The notes beneath the pieces are model-generated. The model was not told where the DNA came from. It saw only the letters and a list, made by a program, of their open reading frames with translations, and ran no database searches. From Burkholderia lata (GTDB lineage: Bacteria; Pseudomonadota; Gammaproteobacteria; Burkholderiales; Burkholderiaceae), in NCBI RefSeq assembly GCF_902499335.1, contig NZ_CABVQK010000020.1, positions 1-64,000 of the forward strand: 64,000 bases of DNA, written 5' to 3'. Both the position numbers and the translations under genes were made by a program. Positions 17,346 to 27,000 of this stretch are shown piece by piece; the stretch's first letter is position 1; each line of letters opens with the position of its first letter.

Positions 17346-17588
17346 TTGACGCAAAATTCCCGCTTGATATTTGTTGTCAATGTACGCTCTCGCGGCCCGC
17401 TCGACGGACGCTCTCGCTGTTGTTCGATCGCACGGTGCCGACGAATGATCGGCCCGGAAAATGATCAATATTACTAATTGTGACAATCGTTCAAATCTCG
17501 CTGTGTGCGGGCGGGTACCATCGTCATTGCTCTGTTGCTGGAGCACTTCCCCTCGGATTTGACGCCAAGCTCGCGCTTGGCTTTTTTT
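17346..17588 (+). ncRNA. Candidate small RNA or very short mRNA ending in an intrinsic terminator
   Basis: A plus-strand terminator at 17564-17588 has no normal gene in front of it. TTGACG (17346-17351), a 16-bp spacer and TATTTG (17368-17373) could start a transcript near 17380, giving roughly 200 nt. A 33-codon frame (17461-17562) ends 1 nt before the hairpin, so a micro-protein is an alternative. The promoter match is weak; the terminator is strong. Confidence 0.35.
17564..17588 (+). terminator. Rho-independent terminator
   Basis: GCCAAGC (17564-17570), TCGC loop, GCTTGGC (17575-17581), then seven T (17582-17588). Confidence 0.85.
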
Positions 17589-17878
17589 CGGGCCAGTGAG
17601 TGATGCCACCGCAGATGCGATTGAGGTTCGTCGAAAGACCGGATTTGTCGTCGCGATTCGCGAGCGTTCAACGCGCGCACGTCACGTCTTGCCAACGGTA
17701 GTTTCGTCGCAATCGGCGGCACCCGGGTTGATGCACCGGTGACCAACGCGCGAGGTGTCGATGGCAATTGGGTGAACGAATTGCCTCGAGGCTGCCCGGT
17801 GCGATTCGAGAGTCCGTGAGCTGATTCGCCAGTGCGAATCGATCGAAACATTTGGTCTGACGATGCAGTGACGACGCA

Positions 17879-18016
17879 ATGAATAAAGCGATGCTCAGCC
17901 TGTGCGGTCTGGTGATCGGCGGACTTGTCGTGACACTGGTGATCGTCCTCGAAACGGTACCGACACCGCAGGCAAAAATCATGCAGGCGGCGGCAAGACA
18001 GGTGAAGGTGAAGTGA
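17879..18016 (+). CDS. Single-span membrane micro-protein (45 aa), hypothetical
   Basis: ATG 17879, TGA 18014-18016. MNKAML is followed by a hydrophobic span (LCGLVIGGLVVTLVIVL), then a short polar tail with TVPTPQAKIMQAAARQVKVK. It resembles a small inner-membrane protein or an uncleaved signal anchor. It is not a recognised family. The next micro-gene starts 2 nt after its stop, suggesting a translationally linked pair. Confidence 0.45.
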   Translation: MNKAMLSLCGLVIGGLVVTLVIVLETVPTPQAKIMQAAARQVKVK

Positions 18017-18018
18017 CG

Positions 18019-18183
18019 ATGCGTGTTTTGTTGACACTGTGGGGGAGCGCAATCGCATTGGCCGTCTGCGTGGCCTGGCTTGCCGATCGCCCCAGGCATG
18101 GTGAGCCTGCGCCGCTTGCGGCCCGGCTGATTCAGGGCTCGACGAAGGCGATCATCAGGCCGCCGCGCGAGCAGGCCCGGTAA
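18019..18183 (+). CDS. Membrane or exported micro-protein (54 aa), hypothetical
   Basis: ATG 18019, stop 18181-18183. The N-terminal hydrophobic stretch is RVLLTLWGSAIALAVCVAWLA (about 2-22), followed by a basic, proline-containing tail ending RPPREQAR. The RBS-like GGTGAAG lies within the end of the preceding gene. No family recognised. Confidence 0.45.
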   Translation: MRVLLTLWGSAIALAVCVAWLADRPRHGEPAPLAARLIQGSTKAIIRPPREQAR

Positions 18184-18260
18184 CGACGGCTTGAACCGTC
18201 TCCCGCGCCGGTCGCGATCGTACCGATGCCGGAAACGACGCTCTGATGTGAGGTTGAAAA

Positions 18261-18431
18261 ATGCAACATTCCCTGTATCGAATTCTGAGCGTCACGGCGC
18301 TCGCCTGGAAACTGGCGGTACCAGCAGAGACGGAAACCATAGTCAATGGCGCATCGATCGCTGATGTCGGCTGCCGTATCGTGCAAACAGCGCATGGCTT
18401 GCGCGGCGGTCAGTGTGACGCTATTGCCTGA
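18261..18431 (+). CDS. Hypothetical small protein (56 aa)
   Basis: ATG 18261, stop TGA 18429-18431, with GAGG at 18250-18253 as RBS. It begins MQHSLYRILSVTALAWKLAVPA, mildly hydrophobic, then a polar part with two cysteines (GCRIV, GQCDA). No family is recognised. The only support is the RBS and its place behind two similar-sized frames. Confidence 0.3.
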   Translation: MQHSLYRILSVTALAWKLAVPAETETIVNGASIADVGCRIVQTAHGLRGGQCDAIA

Positions 18432-18522
18432 CCGCACGCCCCTTGATTACCGGGCAGCCGAATCATCCGTCGTGGCGCCAGGATCACCGAGGGCCGTCGC
18501 CGGCCCGGGTTGCCGGCAGCCG

Positions 18523-19233
18523 CTATTCGGCATCGTGCGAGTGGTTGGCGTCGAGCAACTCCAGTCGATAGCCGTGATTGTAGACAGCGCGAAGTCGAAC
18601 ACCATTTTCGGGGCCGAGGCGCAGTTTCGACCGCACACGATAAATATGTGTATCGAGCGTCCGGGAAATATGGTCGCTATGGCGCCCCCATATCGACTTG
18701 ATCATTGCGTCTCTTGGTATGGCGCGGCCGCAGTTCTGGAATAGGGCAACGGCGACGTTGAATTCTCGCGATGTCAGTCTGATCGGCTCATCGCTCAAGA
18801 ATACGGTTTCGGTCACAAGGTCCAGGCGATAACGGCCAATGTTGATCGATGTTGGCGTTGAGTTCACCGGGTAGGCCCGCCGCAGAAGAGCACGTACTCG
18901 CGCGATCAACTCATGGCGACGGACCGGTTTGACCATATAGTCGTCGGCCCCTGCATCGAGTGCGACGACAAGCTGCTCCTCACGCACGCGGTTCGTCAGG
19001 AACAACACCGGGAGATCTTTGCCGACTCGCGCACGAATCCAGGCGAGGACTTCCAGTCCGGAAATATCCGGCAAGTTCCAGTCGAGTACGACCAGATCGA
19101 CGGTATCGGTTTCGAGGAGGCGTATGGCTTCCGCGCCCCGGGTGGCACTTCGTACATCGAACCTTTCGGCGATCAGGGAATCGCGGATGAACGCTGCCTG
19201 TGCTGGCTCGTCGTCAACGGCAAGAATTTTCAT
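18523..19233 (-). CDS. OmpR/PhoB-family response regulator (paralogue 2)
   Basis: 236 residues from ATG 19233 (MKILAVDDEP); ATG 19242 is an alternative. The receiver has D7-D8, phospho-acceptor D51 (VVLDWNLPDISG), T80 and K102 (YMVKPV), all intact. The winged helix includes RLTSREFNVAVALFQNCGRAIPRDAM and HISRTLDTHIYRVRSKLRLGPENG. It has the same residue spacing as the regulators at 16053 and 29717, indicating a common ancestor. There is no kinase nearby. It is oriented away from the H-NS and adhesin genes. Confidence 0.92.
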   Translation of the reverse strand: MKILAVDDEPAQAAFIRDSLIAERFDVRSATRGAEAIRLLETDTVDLVVLDWNLPDISGLEVLAWIRARVGKDLPVLFLTNRVREEQLVVALDAGADDYMVKPVRRHELIARVRALLRRAYPVNSTPTSINIGRYRLDLVTETVFLSDEPIRLTSREFNVAVALFQNCGRAIPRDAMIKSIWGRHSDHISRTLDTHIYRVRSKLRLGPENGVRLRAVYNHGYRLELLDANHSHDAE

Positions 19234-19696
19234 TGGCACCATTTTTATCGTGTCGCTTGAATCCGTACATACCCTCGTGCATGGGTAGTCTGACTTGTCG
19301 GACTTAGGCGAAAGTAAATTGAAATAATCCGCCTGGGCGTCGTGTGGCCGAATGGCAGGATTGATTTGCGAAATAGATTGGCATTTCCAGGCGGTTCTTT
19401 TGTCAACTTTTTTGAACGAGCTGGATTTTGGGGCGCAATTGATTCGTGACAAATGTTGTCAATTTTAAATATTCGTCCATATAGCATGCTTCATATGGAT
19501 TGTCGGGTCGGGCGCGTTCCGGGTGTTTTAGTGATTGGAATTGTTTGCGCGACGGAGCAGGCGGGAGTCATTCGCTATCGCTGACATTGAAACTTGCCGC
19601 GATAGATGGCGAGGGTCGGAGCGAGGGGCGAGATGTTCTCGGGTTGTCGGCTCGATCGGTGCCTCATTTCGTGAATGGTGAGATGTAATTATCTAA
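19234..19696. other. AT-rich divergent control region between response regulator 2 and the H-NS gene
   Basis: No gene of more than ~60 codons is credible. It contains the inverted repeat TGACAaatgtTGTCA at 19447-19461. A plus-strand promoter-like pair TTGTCA (19456-19461) and TATAGC (19480-19485), with an 18-bp spacer, could drive the H-NS gene; the overlapping dyad could be its operator. Confidence 0.4.
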
Positions 19697-20005
19697 ATGC
19701 GCAACCTGGACTCATATCGGCGGTACTTGGAGAGTAGGGCGAAGCTGGAATCTCGGATTGCCGAAGAGCGGCGAGCCGCCGCCGAGGCGATTTTGCTTGA
19801 GATTCGATATTGCGTTCGCGAGTTTGGGTTTTCTCCTGAAGATATTTTTACAGTCGATACCTTGCGTCGAGCGACCAAACGGCGGCCGCGTTATTTCGAT
19901 CCTGTCAGCGGAGCGACGTGGTCCGGGGTAGGGCGTGCGCCTGATTGGATTCGCGACAAGGATCGCAAGCAGTTTGAGATATCCGGTTTTGTTCGTGAAG
20001 ATTGA
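19697..20005 (+). CDS. H-NS-family nucleoid-associated protein / xenogeneic silencer
   Basis: 102 residues. The N-terminal helical oligomerisation part is YRRYLESRAKLESRIAEERRAAAEAILLEIR. The C-terminal DNA-binding domain is YFDPVSGATWSGVGRAPDWIRDKDRKQFEI, which matches the beta-proteobacterial H-NS (BpH3-like) domain. In most relatives the minor-groove loop is SGRGRAP; here the first Arg is Val (SGVGRAP). It lies within a lower-GC region next to the giant adhesin, the type of gene H-NS proteins usually silence. Start ATG 19697 has no strong RBS. Confidence 0.85.
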   Translation: MRNLDSYRRYLESRAKLESRIAEERRAAAEAILLEIRYCVREFGFSPEDIFTVDTLRRATKRRPRYFDPVSGATWSGVGRAPDWIRDKDRKQFEISGFVRED

Positions 20006-20288
20006 GTAATTTGATTTACGCAATGAATTGAAGGTCGAGTGGTTCGTGCCTCGAGACATTTGCATTATTTGAGAAATCGGGCGACAGACTTTGTAACGCT
20101 GTCGGTCGATCGCCAGTATCAGGAGATCCGTGCGCGGGTAACGGCTCTGCTGATGCTGGCGGACGGCAAGCTGCACCCGATAGCTGTTGTCACGAAGTTC
20201 GGCATGAGCGGTCGGCCGGTCTGCTGTTGGGGCCACATGTGGTGCTAACGGCGTGTGATTGGACTGATGGCCACGAGCCGTCGTTACG

Positions 20289-20543
20289 GTGGAAGGGCCG
20301 CAGGCTTTGAGCGACGAGATGATCGCCGTGATCCTGCGTGTGGCCTCGATCGAGACGCCGATGCGTGTGCAAATCGCCCGGTGCCTCGAAGCTGGGTTCG
20401 ATTCGTTGTGGTTCAGGCATTTCGATACGCCGAGCGTAGCGCTCAACTGGGAGGGCTTTATGGTCAAACACAACAGGCTGTTGCACAAAGAACGCGACCA
20501 ACAGGTATTTGTCGTGGAGCAGATCGGTCTCGACAAGCTATAG
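20289..20543 (+). CDS. Hypothetical protein (84 aa), doubtful
   Basis: A GTG-initiated frame with protein-like composition (DEMIAVILRVASIETPMRVQIARCLEAGFDSLWFRHFD, then VVEQIGLDKL). No domain is recognised and no RBS is clear. It may be a fragment of an older gene in a decayed region. Confidence 0.25.
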   Translation: MEGPQALSDEMIAVILRVASIETPMRVQIARCLEAGFDSLWFRHFDTPSVALNWEGFMVKHNRLLHKERDQQVFVVEQIGLDKL

Positions 20544-20945
20544 CGGGCCGTGCATGACGATCCCATTCGCAGCTCAACCTTCAGAGGCCGGCTTTTGCGG
20601 ATCGTCGTAGGTTCAGCGTAGCGGGTTCTCGGGAGGCTTGCGTCAAGAAATCGAACCGGATGAACTACCGACGCATTGTTCCTGGCGCTCCAGACCACGG
20701 CGCGAGCGCATTGATCCATACCACTCGTGTACGCACCACATCAAAGGCTTCAACGTCGTCCGCTTCATTGACGATCTGAACGCGGCAGATGATGACCGTC
20801 CAACCGTGATCGCGATCGAACGCGGCGTTGACGAAACGACCGGAAACCATTTGACGTTAATTAATAAGTTTTCCTGATTTGTAAGTGTGTCAAAACCACC
20901 ACGTCATAAAGATTGAGATCGTGTGGCGGAACTCGAAATACAGAT

Positions 20946-20959
20946 GGTGACGCGTCACC
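20946..20959. promoter_or_regulatory. 14-bp perfect palindrome upstream of the autotransporter gene
   Basis: GGTGACGCGTCACC is fully self-complementary and lies 96 bp before the adhesin ATG. It is a candidate operator for a dimeric regulator. No identity can be given. Confidence 0.4.
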
Positions 20960-21054
20960 CCATGAACCAAGAGAGCCGTTGACGCCGAGCATGCCGATCC
21001 GATGATCGGCCAGGACGTCAAATTCTAATAATGTAATATCGGATACCTAACAAT

Positions 21055-24000
21055 ATGAACAAGATCTATCGAAGCATCTGGAATGAAGCGCTCGGCGTGT
21101 GGGTGGCGACGTCCGAGTTGACGCACGCGCGTGGTAAGGCTTCCAAGAGCGCCTGCTTGCAGGAAAGTGGGAATTCGACTGGTCAGAGCGCATCTTGCGT
21201 GCAGACGATGCGGTTCAGGCAGGGCGTCTTGGGATTCCTGGCGGTGGCGGGAATCTTGACGGCGGGAGTGTTGCCTAATGAGGCGTGGGCGGGTGCTATT
21301 GGAAATTGTAACGGCGGCACGACGACCACGACGGGTCTCACTGGGACGAACGCTGGTTGGACAACCAATTACTGGAGCGGGAATGAGGGGAACTGCGGAA
21401 CCGGGACCGGGGTAATCATATCGGAGAATGGAGGTGCTAACGGCGGTTTGACTGGCACTAGTGCCTACTTGTGGGTCGGGGCGACCGCAAATAATGCCAC
21501 GGGTACGATTACGCTGTACGGCCCAAGCGGGATATCGCTGAAAGGCGTGACATCGCTGAACAACAACAAGATCACGAGTTTGGCGGCGGGTACGAATCCG
21601 ACCGATGCAGTGAACTTTTCTCAATTGACGTCGTTGTCGACGTCGACGTCGACGGGTTTGTCGTCGGCTGTTAGCTCGATCACGTCGTTGTCGACGTCGA
21701 CCTCGACCGGTCTCTCGTCGGTCAGCAGCTCGATCACGTCGCTGTCCACGTCGACGTCGACGGGCTTGTCGTCGGCCAGCAGCTCGATCACGTCGTTGTC
21801 CACCTCGACCTCGACCGGTCTCTCGTCGGCCAACAGCTCCGTCTTCTCGTTGTCGACGGGGCTGTCGTCGGCGAACAGCTCGGTCACCTCACTGTCTACG
21901 TCGACCTCGACGGGGTTGTCGTCGGCGAACAGCTCGATTACGTCGCTGTCTACGTCGACGTCGACTGGCCTGTCCTCGGCCAACAGCTCGGTTTCCTCGT
22001 TGTCGACAGGCTTGTCCTCGGCAAACAGCTCAGTCACCTCACTGTCGACGTCGACCTCAACGGGTTTGTCGTCGGCGAATAGCTCGATCACTTCGCTGTC
22101 GACATCGACGTCGACTGGCCTGTCCTCGGCCAACAGCTCGGTTTCCTCGTTGTCGACGGGATTGTCGTCGGCAAACAGCTCGATTACCTCGCTGTCGACA
22201 TCGACCTCGACCGGTCTGTCGTCGGCGAATAGTTCGATCACGTCGTTGTCCACCTCGACGTCAACGGGATTGTCCTCGGCGAACAGCTCGATCACCTCCC
22301 TGTCGACGTCGACCTCGACGGGCCTGTCATCGGCGAACAGCTCGATTACGTCGCTGTCCACCTCGACCTCGACCGGTATCAGCTCGCTGTCGACCTCAAC
22401 GTCGACGGGGCTGTCGTCGGCGAACAGCTCGATTACCTCGCTGTCGACGTCGACTTCGACGGGCCTCTCGTCGGCGAACAGCTCGATCACGTCGTTGTCC
22501 ACCTCGACGTCGACGGGCTTGTCGTCGGCGAATAGCTCGATTACCTCGCTGTCGACGTCGACCTCGACGGGCCTGTCGTCGGCGAACAGTTCGATCACTT
22601 CGCTGTCCACCTCGACCTCGACTGGTATCGGCTCGCTGTCGACCGGCCTGTCAACGGCGAATAGTTCGATCACGTCGTTGTCCACCTCGACGTCGACGGG
22701 CTTGTCCTCGGCGAATAGCTCGATTACGTCGCTGTCCACTTCGACCTCGACTGGTATCAACTCACTGTCGACCGGCCTGAGCTCGACGGACAGCACGGTG
22801 TCGTCGCTGTCGACGTCGACCTCGACGGGCCTGTCGACGGCGAACAGCTCGATTACTTCGCTGTCGACGTCGACTTCGACGGGCCTCTCGTCGGCGAATA
22901 GCTCGATTACCTCGCTGTCGACGTCGACCTCGACGGGTTTGTCGTCGGCAAATAGCTCGATCACGTCGTTGTCCACGTCGACGTCGACGGGCCTGTCTTC
23001 AGCGAACAGCTCGATCACCTCGCTGTCGACGTCGACCTCGACGGGCTTGTCCTCGGCGAATAGCTCGATTACGTCGCTGTCCACCTCGACCTCGACCGGT
23101 ATCAGCTCGCTGTCGACCGGCCTGAGCTCGACGGACAGCACGGTGTCGTCGCTGTCGACCTCAACGTCGACGGGCCTGTCGACGGCGAACAGCTCGATTA
23201 CTTCGCTGTCGACGTCGACTTCGACGGGCCTCTCGTCGGCGAATAGCTCGATCACGTCGTTGTCCACCTCGACGTCGACGGGCTTGTCGTCGGCGAATAG
23301 CTCGATTACCTCGCTGTCTACGTCGACCTCGACGGGCCTGTCGTCGGCGAATAGCTCGATCACGTCGTTATCCACCTCGACGTCGACTGGTATCGGCTCG
23401 CTGTCGACCGGCCTGTCAACGGCGAATAGTTCGATCACCTCGCTGTCGACGTCGACCTCGACGGGTTTGTCGTCGGCGAATAGCTCGATCACGTCGTTGT
23501 CCACCTCGACCTCGACGGGTCTGTCCTCGGCGAACAGCTCGATCACTTCGCTGTCAACGTCGACCTCGACGGGGCTGTCGTCGGCGAACAGTTCGATCAC
23601 TTCGCTGTCGACGTCGACCTCGACCGGCTTGTCGTCGGCGAATAGCTCGATTACGTCGCTGTCCACTTCGACCTCAACTGGTATCAACTCACTGTCGACC
23701 GGCCTGAGCTCGACGGACAGCACAGTGTCGTCGCTGTCGACGTCGACGTCGACGGGCCTGTCGACGGCCAACAGCTCGATTACGTCGCTGTCCACGTCGA
23801 CGTCGACGGGCCTGTCTTCAGCGAACAGCTCGATTACCTCGCTGTCCACGTCGACGTCGACGGGCCTGTCGTCGGCGAACAGCTCGATCACTTCGCTGTC
23901 TACGTCGACCTCGACGGGGCTGTCCTCGGCGAATAGCTCGATCACGTCGTTGTCCACCTCGACGTCGACCGGCCTGTCGTCGGCAAACAGCTCAATCAGT

Positions 24001-27000
24001 TCGCTGTCCACCGGTCTGAGCTCGACGGACAGCACGGTGTCGTCGCTGTCGACGTCGACGTCGACGGGCCTGTCGACGGCGAATAGCTCGATCACGTCGT
24101 TGTCCACCTCGACCTCGACGGGCCTCTCGTCGGCGAACAGCTCGATCACCTCGCTGTCCACGTCGACGTCGACGGGCTTGTCGTCCGCGAATAGCTCGAT
24201 CACTTCGCTGTCGACGTCGACCTCGACCGGTATCAGCTCGCTGTCGACCGGTCTGAGCTCGACGGACAGCACGGTGTCGTCGCTGTCGACCTCAACGTCG
24301 ACGGGCCTGTCGTCGGCCAACAGCTCGATTACGTCGCTGTCCACGTCGACGTCGACGGGCTTGTCGTCGGCGAACAGCTCGATCACGTCGTTGTCCACCT
24401 CGACGTCGACAGGGCTGTCGTCAGCGAACAGCTCGATCACGTCGTTGTCTACGTCGACCTCGACGGGGCTGTCCTCGGCGAATAGCTCGATCACGTCGTT
24501 GTCCACCTCGACGTCGACCGGCCTGTCGTCGGCAAACAGCTCAATCAGTTCGCTGTCCACCGGTCTGAGCTCGACGGACAGCACGGTGTCGTCGCTGTCC
24601 ACGTCGACCTCGACGGGCCTGTCAACGGCGAACAGCTCGATCACCTCGCTGTCCACGTCGACGTCGACGGGCTTGTCGTCGGCCAACAGCTCGATCACGT
24701 CGTTGTCCACGTCGACCTCGACAGGGCTGTCGTCAGCGAATAGCTCGATCACGTCGTTGTCCACCTCGACGTCGACAGGGCTGTCGTCAGCGAATAGCTC
24801 GATTACGTCGCTGTCCACGTCGACCTCGACGGGCCTCTCGTCGGCGAATAGCTCGATCACCTCGCTGTCCACTTCAACGTCGACGGGCATCAGCTCTCTG
24901 TCGACTGGCCTGAGCTCGACGGATAGTACGGTGTCGTCGCTGTCGACCTCGACGTCGACGGGATTGTCGTCGGCGAATAGTTCGATCACGTCGCTGTCTA
25001 CGTCGACCTCGACGGGCTTGTCTTCGGCCAATAGCTCGATCACGTCGTTGTCCACGTCGACCTCGACGGGCCTGTCGTCGGCTACCAGCTCGATCACGTC
25101 GCTGTCGACGTCAACGTCAACCGGTCTGTCCTCGGCCAACAGCTCGATCACGTCGCTGTCCACATCGACGTCGACGGGTCTGTCTTCGGCCAACAGCTCG
25201 ATCAGCTCGCTGTCGACCTCGACGTCGACCGGCCTTTCCTCGGCTACCAGCTCAATCACGTCGCTGTCCACATCGACGTCGACGGGTCTGTCGTCGGCCA
25301 ACAGCTCGATCAGCTCGCTGTCGACCTCGACCTCGACGGGCCTTTCCTCGGCCACCAGCTCGATCACGTCGCTGTCCACATCGACGTCGACAGGCATCAG
25401 CTCGCTGTCGACGGGCTTGAGCTCGACGGACAGCACGGTGTCGTCACTGTCGACGTCGACCTCGACGGGGTTATCGTCGGCCACCAGTTCGATCACTTCG
25501 CTGTCCACCTCGACGTCGACGAGCGTCACGTCGCTGTCGACCGGCCTGAGCTCGACCAACAGCACGATCTCGTCGCTGTCCACGTCGACCTCGACCGGTA
25601 TCGGATCGCTGTCCACGGGCCTGAGCTCGACCAACAGCTCGATCCTGTCGCTGTCCACGTCGACCTCGACCGGTATCGGATCGCTGTCCACGGGCCTGAG
25701 CTCGACCAACAGCTCGATCACGTCGCTGTCCACGTCGACGTCGACCGGCATCGGGTCGCTGTCCACCGGCCTGAGCAGCACGAACAGCACGATCCTGTCG
25801 CTGTCCACGTCGACCTCGACCGGCATCGGCTCGCTGTCCACGGGCCTCAGCTCGACCGGCAGTTCGATCACGTCGTTGTCCACATCGACTTCGACCGCAA
25901 TCGAAGCCGCGAAAACGCACTACTACAGCGTCAACGATGGCGGTGCGCAAGGGGCGAACTACGCGAACAGCGCCGCGACGGGTATGTATTCGCTGGCCGC
26001 CGGCGTAGCCGCAAATGCCGCGGGCGCAAGCAGCGTAGCCGTCGGTTACGGTTCGAACGCTCAATCGGACGGTGCGGTCGCGATCGGCCAGAGCGCATCG
26101 GCAACGGGCGGCAAGGCCGTGTCGATCGGCTCAGGCAACACGGCAAGCGGCGACGGCGCGGTCGCGATCGGCGACCCGAGCATCGCGACGGGTACCGGTG
26201 CGGTCGCGATGGGTGCGGACGACACGGCGACCGGCACTGGCGCGGTTGCCCTCGGCAACGCAAGCACGGCAACCGGCAACAGTGCGCTCGCACTTGGGAA
26301 TTCGAGCCAGGCCACTGCGGACAACACGATTGCACTGGGCAACCAGGCCACGGCCAGCGCCATAGGCGCACAGGCCTACGGCTCGGGCGCCACGGCCAGC
26401 GCGGCCAACGCGCTCGCGCTTGGATCGAACGCCACCGCGAACGTCGCCAACTCGATCGCGCTCGGCGCCAACTCGGTTACGGGCAACGCGGTCGGTGTGT
26501 CGAGCGTCACGGTCGGCGGCGTCACGTACGCGGTCGCCGGCGCCAATCCGGTGGGCGTACTGAGCGTCGGTTCGCCGGGTGCGGAACGCCAGATCACGAA
26601 CGTCGCTGCCGGCCGAGTCTCGGCTACCAGCACGGACGCGATCAACGGCAGCCAGCTCAACGCGACAAACAGCGCGGTCAGCACGCTGTCGACGGGCCTG
26701 AATGCGACCAACAGCAACGTGACCGCGCTGGCCACATCGACCTCAACTGCGATCAGCTCGTTGTCGACGTCGACGGCGGCCAGCATCAGTGCGCTGTCCA
26801 CAGGCCTGAACACGACGAACGCGAGCGTAGCATCGCTGTCGACCGGTGTGACGAACATCAACAACCAGCTGAATCAGTTATCCACATTGATGAACAACAC
26901 ACCGCAAACCGGGAACGCCGCCGGCATTGCCGCCGACATGAACGGCACCGGCATCGACAAGCCGACCGTCACTGCCGGTTCGAACTCGGTGGCGATCGGT

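Larger units (their letters stand above)
20006..21054. other. Low-coding region before the adhesin: decayed sequence and adhesin control region
   Basis: Only short open frames with unconvincing sequence occur here (see 20289-20543). No transposase motif, terminal inverted repeat or tRNA was found. Near the adhesin are the 14-bp perfect palindrome GGTGACGCGTCACC (20946-20959), a hairpin GCCGATC-CGAT-GATCGGC (20993-21010), TTGACG (20979-20984) and AT-rich sequence up to the start at 21055. Confidence 0.45.

Noticed and set aside
20006..20880. Possible transposase or insertion-sequence remnant upstream of the adhesin
   Set aside because: No DDE-type motif, terminal inverted repeats or target duplication could be pointed out; only short frames of doubtful quality.
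21621..25883. A 1420-codon open frame on the minus strand, antisense to the adhesin stalk, coding Asp/Val/Glu-rich repeats
   Set aside because: It is the mirror image of the 54-bp repeat: tcgacg-type repeats read in antisense contain no stop. There is no RBS or signal, and its ends coincide with the repeat limits.
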